In this document: one piece after another, positions 60,379 through 64,000 of the stretch
How the letters are laid out: every line of letters starts with the position of its first letter
How positions within the stretch are numbered: the stretch's first letter is position 1
From: Gammaproteobacteria bacterium HGW-Gammaproteobacteria-15
GTDB taxonomy: Bacteria > Pseudomonadota > Gammaproteobacteria > Enterobacterales > Alteromonadaceae
Assembly (NCBI GenBank): GCA_002840125.1
Contig: PGZF01000001.1
Location: 1,369,237-1,433,236 of the forward strand
Length of the DNA: 64,000 nucleotides
Direction of reading: 5' to 3'
Program-made: the position numbers and the translations under genes
Notes under the pieces: generated by a model
The model's input: only the letters and a program-made list of their open reading frames with translations
Told to the model about the DNA's origin: nothing
The model's database searches: none

Positions 60379-60729
60379 ATGAAAGCAGTAATTAAAACCT
60401 TATGCCTGGTAGTTGGCATACTTAGCCTTGGTGCCTGCAGTAGCTGGATTTACCGGATAGATATTCCACAGGGCAACTTTTTAGAACAAAAAGATGTAGA
60501 TAAGCTGCGCGTAGCCATGACCAAAGAACAGGTAACTTATGTATTAGGCAGCCCGGTAGCCAGCAATGCCTTTGACAACGACACCTGGCACTATTTTTAT
60601 GCCCTCAAAGGTGGCCGGGGCAATAACTTTGAAAAGCAGCTGATTGTTGAGTTTAAAGACGACAAATTGCAGGATATAAAAGGCGATTTTGATAAATCGG
60701 CCGAATTTAGCACTCCGCTGGATATTTAA
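60379..60729 (+). CDS. bamE: Outer membrane assembly factor BamE (SmpA)
   Basis: The 116-aa lipoprotein has lipobox LGAC (Cys about 20) and the SmpA/OmlA fold with YRIDIPQGNFLEQKDVDKL, MTKEQVTYVLGSP and NDTWHYFYALKGG. It is a periplasmic subunit of the BAM complex at the outer membrane. It follows recN in the same direction and ends at a shared terminator. Confidence 0.95.
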   Translation: MKAVIKTLCLVVGILSLGACSSWIYRIDIPQGNFLEQKDVDKLRVAMTKEQVTYVLGSPVASNAFDNDTWHYFYALKGGRGNNFEKQLIVEFKDDKLQDIKGDFDKSAEFSTPLDI

Positions 60730-60773
60730 ACTCGGTCTTAGATAAAAAAGTCGCACACAAATCGCCGACCGCA

Positions 60774-60802
60774 AAAAAACCAGCTGTTAAGCTGGTTTTT
60801 TT
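60774..60802. terminator. Bidirectional terminator between bamE and rnfH
   Basis: AAAACCAGC and GCTGGTTTT pair around TGTTAA, with A-run and T-run on both sides. It can serve the converging bamE and rnfH transcripts and overlaps the rnfH stop by two bases. Confidence 0.9.
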
Positions 60803-61148
60803 ATTCAGTGGCGTTTTTAACGTCATGTGGCCGGCCACCGGTTACTTTGTCTGCCCGGCCTTCTTCTTTAGCTTTCTCGGCCCGGCGGCGGCGTAAATCT
60901 TTTGGATCGGCAATCAACGGCCGGTAAATTTCAATTCTATCCCCCGCCTTTACCGCATCATCAAGCTTTACCGGCCGGCTCCAGATCCCTACTTTTTGTA
61001 CTGCCAAATCAATTTCAGCAAACTGCTGTAAAATGCCCGAGCGCTCGATAACCTGCTGCACGGTACTGTTACGGTTAACCGATAATGTCATCAGGCTTTG
61101 CCGCTCTGGCAGCGCATAGGCTACCTCTACCATGATCTGATCAGACAT
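60801..61148 (-). CDS. rnfH: RnfH-family ubiquitin-like protein
   Basis: The 115-aa protein has a beta-grasp fold of the UPF0125/RnfH type: [44 protein letters not shown], then a Lys/Arg-rich tail ([12 protein letters not shown]). Its role is not settled; it usually pairs with ratA. I start at ATG 61148, with GGAG upstream and an 8-nt overlap with ratA. The in-frame extension to 61190 is not used. Confidence 0.88.
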   Translation of the reverse strand: MSDQIMVEVAYALPERQSLMTLSVNRNSTVQQVIERSGILQQFAEIDLAVQKVGIWSRPVKLDDAVKAGDRIEIYRPLIADPKDLRRRRAEKAKEEGRADKVTGGRPHDVKNATE

Positions 61149-61584
61149 GGTTTTCTCCGTATACTTGTTTTGCCCGTTGCGTAAAAGCATTAACCATGGC
61201 CGCGGTCAGTTCACCAAAAATTTTACCAAAAGCAAACTGAATAAGCCGGCTGGAAAATTCAAACTCCAGCCTTAAAATAACCTTACACGCCGTTTCACTT
61301 AACGGCTGAAACTCCCAGCCACCGTGTAATTGCTTAAACGGGCCGTCTACCAGCTGCATAGCAATACGATGATATGGGTACAAGGTATTACGGGTGGTAA
61401 AAGAATGGCCAATGCCCGCCTTGGAAACCGTAAGCGATGCCACCATCTCTGTTTCAGACTGGCTGACAATACGGGCAGAGGTACAGCCAGGCAGGAATTG
61501 CGGATAGTCAGGTACAGCGTTGACTAAGTCAAACATCTGCTGTGCACTGTAAAAAACCAGCGCACTGCGCTCAATTTGTGGCAT
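61141..61584 (-). CDS. ratA: RatA-like START-domain protein
   Basis: The 147-aa protein has the START/polyketide-cyclase fold ([27 protein letters not shown]-like strand, FPLSET-type [21 protein letters not shown]). Homologues are described as RatA, which binds 50S subunits, and as Coq10-like ubiquinone-binding proteins. The sequence alone does not decide between these. It is translationally coupled to rnfH and divergent from smpB. Confidence 0.9.
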   Translation of the reverse strand: MPQIERSALVFYSAQQMFDLVNAVPDYPQFLPGCTSARIVSQSETEMVASLTVSKAGIGHSFTTRNTLYPYHRIAMQLVDGPFKQLHGGWEFQPLSETACKVILRLEFEFSSRLIQFAFGKIFGELTAAMVNAFTQRAKQVYGENHV

Positions 61585-61690
61585 ACTCTCTCCCCTTTAA
61601 ACCCGCCGCCGATTGTAACAGAATAACGCGCTGCAACAAGGCTTGAGCCAACGCTGACCAATAAAACAGAGCTGCGACAAATAACGAATT

Positions 61691-62173
61691 ATGAGTAAAA
61701 AACAAGTTAGTAAAAACAAAAACGGCACCATAGCGCAAAACAGAAAGGCCCGGCACGAGTACTTTCTGGAAGACCGCTATGAAGCGGGTATGGCTTTGCA
61801 GGGCTGGGAGCTAAAAAGCATCCGCGAAGGTAAAGTTAACCTGTCAGATTCTTATGTCATTTTGCATAATGGCGAAGCTTTCTTACTCGGCGCGCAAATT
61901 CAACCGCTAAACAGCGCCTCCAGCCATGTGATATGCGACCCTGAACGCAGCCGCAAGCTGTTGCTGCACAAACGCGAGCTGGATAAGTTAGTCGGCTTAA
62001 AAGAACGTGACGGCTTTACCCTGGTAGCCACCGCCATGTACTGGAAAGCCTGCTGGGTTAAGCTGGAGTTTCATTTAGCCAAAGGTAAAAAAACCTTTGA
62101 TAAGCGTGACGATATTAAAGACAGAGACTGGTCACGCGAAAAAGAACGCATGATGAAGCACTCTAAGCGTTAA
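61691..62173 (+). CDS. smpB: SsrA-binding protein SmpB
   Basis: The 160-aa protein has the OB-fold core of SmpB ([49 protein letters not shown]) and the C-terminal basic tail with [19 protein letters not shown]. It binds tmRNA and carries it to stalled ribosomes. The tmRNA gene follows 153 nt downstream. A stem-loop at 62197-62229 lies between them. Confidence 0.97.
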   Translation: MSKKQVSKNKNGTIAQNRKARHEYFLEDRYEAGMALQGWELKSIREGKVNLSDSYVILHNGEAFLLGAQIQPLNSASSHVICDPERSRKLLLHKRELDKLVGLKERDGFTLVATAMYWKACWVKLEFHLAKGKKTFDKRDDIKDRDWSREKERMMKHSKR

Positions 62174-62196
62174 CCGTAAAATAATACTTGAAACTT

Positions 62197-62229
62197 CTGT
62201 CGCCTAACCCCATCTAAGTAAGGCGACAG
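62197..62229. other. Stem-loop between smpB and ssrA
   Basis: CTGTCGCCT and AGGCGACAG form a perfect 9-bp stem across a 15-nt loop. No T-run follows on the plus strand, so intrinsic termination is doubtful. It may protect the smpB 3' end. Confidence 0.45.
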
Positions 62230-62257
62230 GAAAAAACGGCCAAGGTGCAATGCTTGC

Positions 62258-62286
62258 TTGTGTAACAACAGTCAGCTGCGTACAAT
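62258..62286 (+). promoter_or_regulatory. Promoter of ssrA
   Basis: TTGTGT at 62258-62263, a 17-bp spacer, then TACAAT at 62281-62286. The mature tmRNA starts about 40 nt downstream, which leaves a 5' leader for RNase P. Confidence 0.55.
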
Positions 62287-62326
62287 AGCCAAACACTATG
62301 GTGTGTAAGTGTTCCATACAGAATTC

Positions 62327-62687
62327 GGGGCTGATTCTGGATTCGACGGGATTCACGAACTCCTAGGTGCATGCCGAGGTGCGGTAGGCCTCGTAAAAAA
62401 ACCGCAAAAAACTAGTCGCAAACGACGAAACATACGCAATCGCTGCTTAATAGGCAGTAGATAGCTCTTCCCCTCACGCATGTCTGTAAGCTGAGACTCT
62501 GGAAGATCACCCCTAACAGAATCGCGTCGCGTCTTCGCCTGGAGACAACACGTTAAAACCAATCAGGCTCGCCCGACGATAGCCTGCCATTCGGCGCTCA
62601 TAGGGTTAACTAAATGAATGTGCTAAGCATGTAGTACCGAAGATGTAGGTTTTTCGGACGCGGGTTCAATTCCCGCCAGCTCCACCA
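62327..62687 (+). ncRNA. ssrA: tmRNA (SsrA)
   Basis: The gene begins GGGGCTGATTCTGGATTCGA and ends GTTCAATTCCCGCCAGCTCC with ACCA encoded, so the 5' and 3' ends form the alanyl tRNA-like domain. The length is 361 nt, normal for a one-piece tmRNA. The tag frame starts at GCA 62418 and encodes ANDETYAIAA, followed by TAA (62448-62450) and TAG. With SmpB it rescues stalled ribosomes and tags products for proteolysis. The 3' end is a common attachment site for mobile islands, and an integrase remnant lies 400 nt downstream. Confidence 0.98.
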
Positions 62688-62697
62688 AATAGCAACA

Positions 62698-62727
62698 GGC
62701 CAGCAGAAATGCTGGCCTTTTGTTTTT
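62698..62727 (+). terminator. Rho-independent terminator after ssrA
   Basis: GGCCAGCA and TGCTGGCC pair around a GAAA tetraloop, followed by TTTTGTTTTT. Confidence 0.92.
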
Positions 62728-62742
62728 CTGCTTTACACACTA

Positions 62743-62763
62743 ATACCAAATTCGGTATATACT
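62743..62763 (+). promoter_or_regulatory. Palindromic site at the vapB-like gene promoter
   Basis: ATACC-AAATTC-GGTAT (62743-62758) is an inverted repeat that runs into TATACT (62758-62763), a -10-like hexamer. It fits an autoregulatory operator of the antitoxin gene that starts at 62791. Confidence 0.45.
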
Positions 62764-62790
62764 TTTGTTATCAAGCGAACAGAGGTATGT

Positions 62791-62988
62791 ATGACAATCG
62801 GCAAGGTGGTAAACCATGATAACTCTCAGTTAATTGAACTGCCGCTTGAAGCACGCTTCCCAGATGGCGTTACGCAAGTAACTGTGCGGGTAAATGGTAC
62901 AGACCGAATACTCTTCCCTACCGCTAACAGTTGGGATTCGTTTTTTAAACAAGGTCCACTGGTAACTGATGATTTTATGGCTGAGTAA
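62791..62988 (+). CDS. vapB: VapB/VagC-type antitoxin, apparently without its toxin
   Basis: The 65-aa protein has an N-terminal AbrB/SpoVT-like swapped hairpin (SQLIELPLEARFPDGVTQVTV) and the C-terminal toxin-binding tail of VagC relatives (SWDSFFKQ, ending DDFMAE). It normally neutralises a VapC PIN-domain RNase encoded just downstream. No VapC frame follows; the next 400 nt hold only an integrase remnant. It could be a relic or an anti-addiction gene. AGAGG is upstream of the ATG. Confidence 0.82.
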   Translation: MTIGKVVNHDNSQLIELPLEARFPDGVTQVTVRVNGTDRILFPTANSWDSFFKQGPLVTDDFMAE

Positions 62989-63090
62989 GCCATCATCCCC
63001 AAAGTCAGATTAACAAATCTGCTCGCGAGAAAATCGCTTCGTACCCTTTACATGCTAACACCTTGGAAGTATGTCGGCATTATGCGCTAG

Positions 63091-63273
63091 CGCCTCTGGC
63101 TGCCGCCCTTAAAACAAGCACAAGTAAAGTACCGCAGCCCTTACAACTGCGGCTATACCTACGCATCAATCATGCTTACAACAGGGAAAGCTTCAACATG
63201 GTTAGCAAAACAGATGGGGAATAAAGACTGGGGCATGATTCGCATGCTCTACGCCCGCTGGATTGACTCTTAG
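63091..63273 (+). pseudogene. Degraded C-terminal end of a tyrosine integrase
   Basis: The frame, open from just after a TAG at 63088 to the TAG at 63271, reads as the last 60 residues of a phage or island integrase: RSPYNCGYTYASIMLTTGKA, then WLAKQMGNKDWGMIRMLYARWI. The catalytic Tyr (LYARW) is kept, but the usual RHTYA box is GYTYA and the MGHKD His is Asn. No start codon or N-terminal part is present. It is a remnant of the element that entered at the ssrA 3' end. Confidence 0.8.
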
Positions 63274-63330
63274 AGTTTTTAATATTAGAAATTTGTTCAA
63301 ATAACGAATTATTAACAATTAACATAAAGT

Positions 63331-63379
63331 TTGCATTCTGAGGAACTTTAAGGATATAGTGACACCGAATACAGTGTCA
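63331..63379 (+). promoter_or_regulatory. Promoter and operator of the HicAB-type pair
   Basis: TTGCAT (63331-63336), an 18-bp spacer, then TATAGT (63355-63360). The palindrome TGACAC-N8-GTGTCA (63360-63379) begins at the end of the -10, where HicB could bind to repress its own operon. Confidence 0.6.
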
Positions 63380-63390
63380 GCTAAAATAGA

Positions 63391-63723
63391 ATGGCCAATA
63401 AAAAACATCAAACGGTTAAAAGTATCATCGATGACCTTGCGACGCGGAAAAAATCCATAAGTTGTTGCGGTAAAGGTGGACTTCTCGAAATTCTGTCAGG
63501 TTTGGGCTTTTCTTACAAAGGGGGCGCTTCTGAAAACCATAAAGTATTTACACATAAATATTTGACGGAAGCTAGCAGTGGAAGATTTACGACGTTCAGT
63601 ATTGACTGTGGTCATATGCCCAAAAGACCCATGAAACTTCCTTATGTTCAAAACGTCATAAGAATTTTGGGCTCTTATGAAAACGAGCTAAACGAGTTCC
63701 TCAACAGGCAAAGAGAATCATGA
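63391..63723 (+). CDS. hicA: HicA-like toxin, extended form
   Basis: The 110-aa protein has a HicA-like layout: helix with GGLLEILSGLGF, strand with the candidate catalytic His in GASENHKVFTH, and a C-terminal PYVQNVIRIL helix. HicA proteins are small dsRBD-fold mRNA interferases. This one is longer than the usual 60-80 aa, with an extra N-terminal helix and a Cys pair (ISCCGKG). The stop overlaps the next ATG (ATGA). The sequence here looks more A+T-rich than the rest of the window. Confidence 0.7.
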   Translation: MANKKHQTVKSIIDDLATRKKSISCCGKGGLLEILSGLGFSYKGGASENHKVFTHKYLTEASSGRFTTFSIDCGHMPKRPMKLPYVQNVIRILGSYENELNEFLNRQRES

Positions 63724-64000
63724 AAAAATTTGACCCTGAAATGTACACAATTTCAGTTCAAAAAGTGGTAATTGACAAAGATGTTTTATACGTTGCGAAA
63801 GTTGCTGAACTGAGTGATGTCCAAGAATATGCTGATACAGAATCTGAAGCACGAGCTTTGGCTATAGATACAATTTGTACAGCTTATGCAATGTTCGAAG
63901 AGCAAGGTCTTATTTTCCCAGAACCAAACTTGGCAGATGAAACACCAGTATCAGGTCGGCTAACACTACGAATGCCTAAATCAGTTCACTCTCAATTGAT
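63720..64000 (+). CDS. hicB: HicB-like antitoxin (cut by window edge)
   Basis: The frame starts at ATG 63720, overlaps the toxin stop by 4 nt and is open to the right edge (93 codons). The N-terminal part DKDVLYVAKVAELSDVQEYA, then TESEARALAIDTI, fits the HicB partial RNase-H fold. SGRLTLRMPKSVHSQL fits the start of a ribbon-helix-helix DNA-binding segment. It should bind and neutralise the upstream toxin and repress the operon. Confidence 0.75.
   Translation, partial: MKKFDPEMYTISVQKVVIDKDVLYVAKVAELSDVQEYADTESEARALAIDTICTAYAMFEEQGLIFPEPNLADETPVSGRLTLRMPKSVHSQL

Noticed and set aside
63040..63120. N-terminal part of the integrase
   Set aside because: An in-frame TAG at 63088 closes the frame and I recognise no integrase sequence before it, so only the C-terminal remnant is supported.
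62687..63400. Second copy of the tmRNA 3' end as an att site
   Set aside because: No repeat of the GTTCAATTCCCGCC end is visible downstream within the window; the other boundary must be outside.

Overview
The window reads as chromosomal DNA of an aerobic, heterotrophic gammaproteobacterium. The housekeeping order (dapB-carA-carB, dnaK-dnaJ, hrcA-grpE, nadK-recN-bamE, rnfH-ratA against smpB-ssrA), RpoH-type heat-shock promoters, TonB receptors and TRAP transport point to an Alteromonadales-like genus close to Rheinheimera or Alishewanella. The genus is inferred from gene content and order, not from any database search.

Layout. 1-9.8 kb: carB (cut by the window edge), carA and dapB; a YqhD-like aldehyde reductase; a PEP-CTERM-tagged GDSL esterase; an MFS-acyltransferase fusion; an NhaC-type antiporter. 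9.8-12.5 kb: a compact four-gene operon (Tat-exported protein, tiny protein, HprK-related kinase, nucleotidyltransferase-fold protein) that looks like a poorly described modification system. 12.6-17.4 kb: M48 lipoprotein protease, dnaK-dnaJ with a clear sigma-32 promoter, and luxS. 17.4-25.4 kb: a three-gene phosphorelay and c-di-GMP signalling set, and a large FAD/Fe-S D-lactate-dehydrogenase-type enzyme. 25.5-55.7 kb: a pectin and galacturonate utilisation locus. 55.9-62.7 kb: grpE, hrcA, nadK, recN, bamE, rnfH, ratA, smpB and tmRNA. 62.7-64 kb: the start of what looks like an island next to ssrA, with an orphan VapB-like antitoxin, a degraded integrase end and a HicAB pair cut by the window edge.

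The pectin locus is complete enough to trace. Extracytoplasmic pectinesterase, rhamnogalacturonan acetylesterase, GH28 polygalacturonase, a PL10-PL1 pectate lyase fusion and a DUF4861-GH105 protein depolymerise the polymer. Two TonB receptors and a TRAP transporter bring products in. KduI and KduD (unsaturated branch) and UxaC, a UxuB-family reductase and UxaA (galacturonate branch) converge on 2-keto-3-deoxygluconate. KdgK and KdgA split it to pyruvate and glyceraldehyde-3-phosphate, which GapN can oxidise. A LacI-family and an IclR-family regulator end the kdu/TRAP gene run. Palindromic operators of one type lie upstream of both TonB receptors and of the polygalacturonase.

The most unusual signal is a family of seven structured intergenic repeats. 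Five are inside the pectin locus, one is at its right end and one lies between yqhD and dapB. Their outer arms differ in sequence from copy to copy but are self-complementary within each copy, and their internal hairpins show GGA in the loops on one strand, much like CsrA/RsmA targets.
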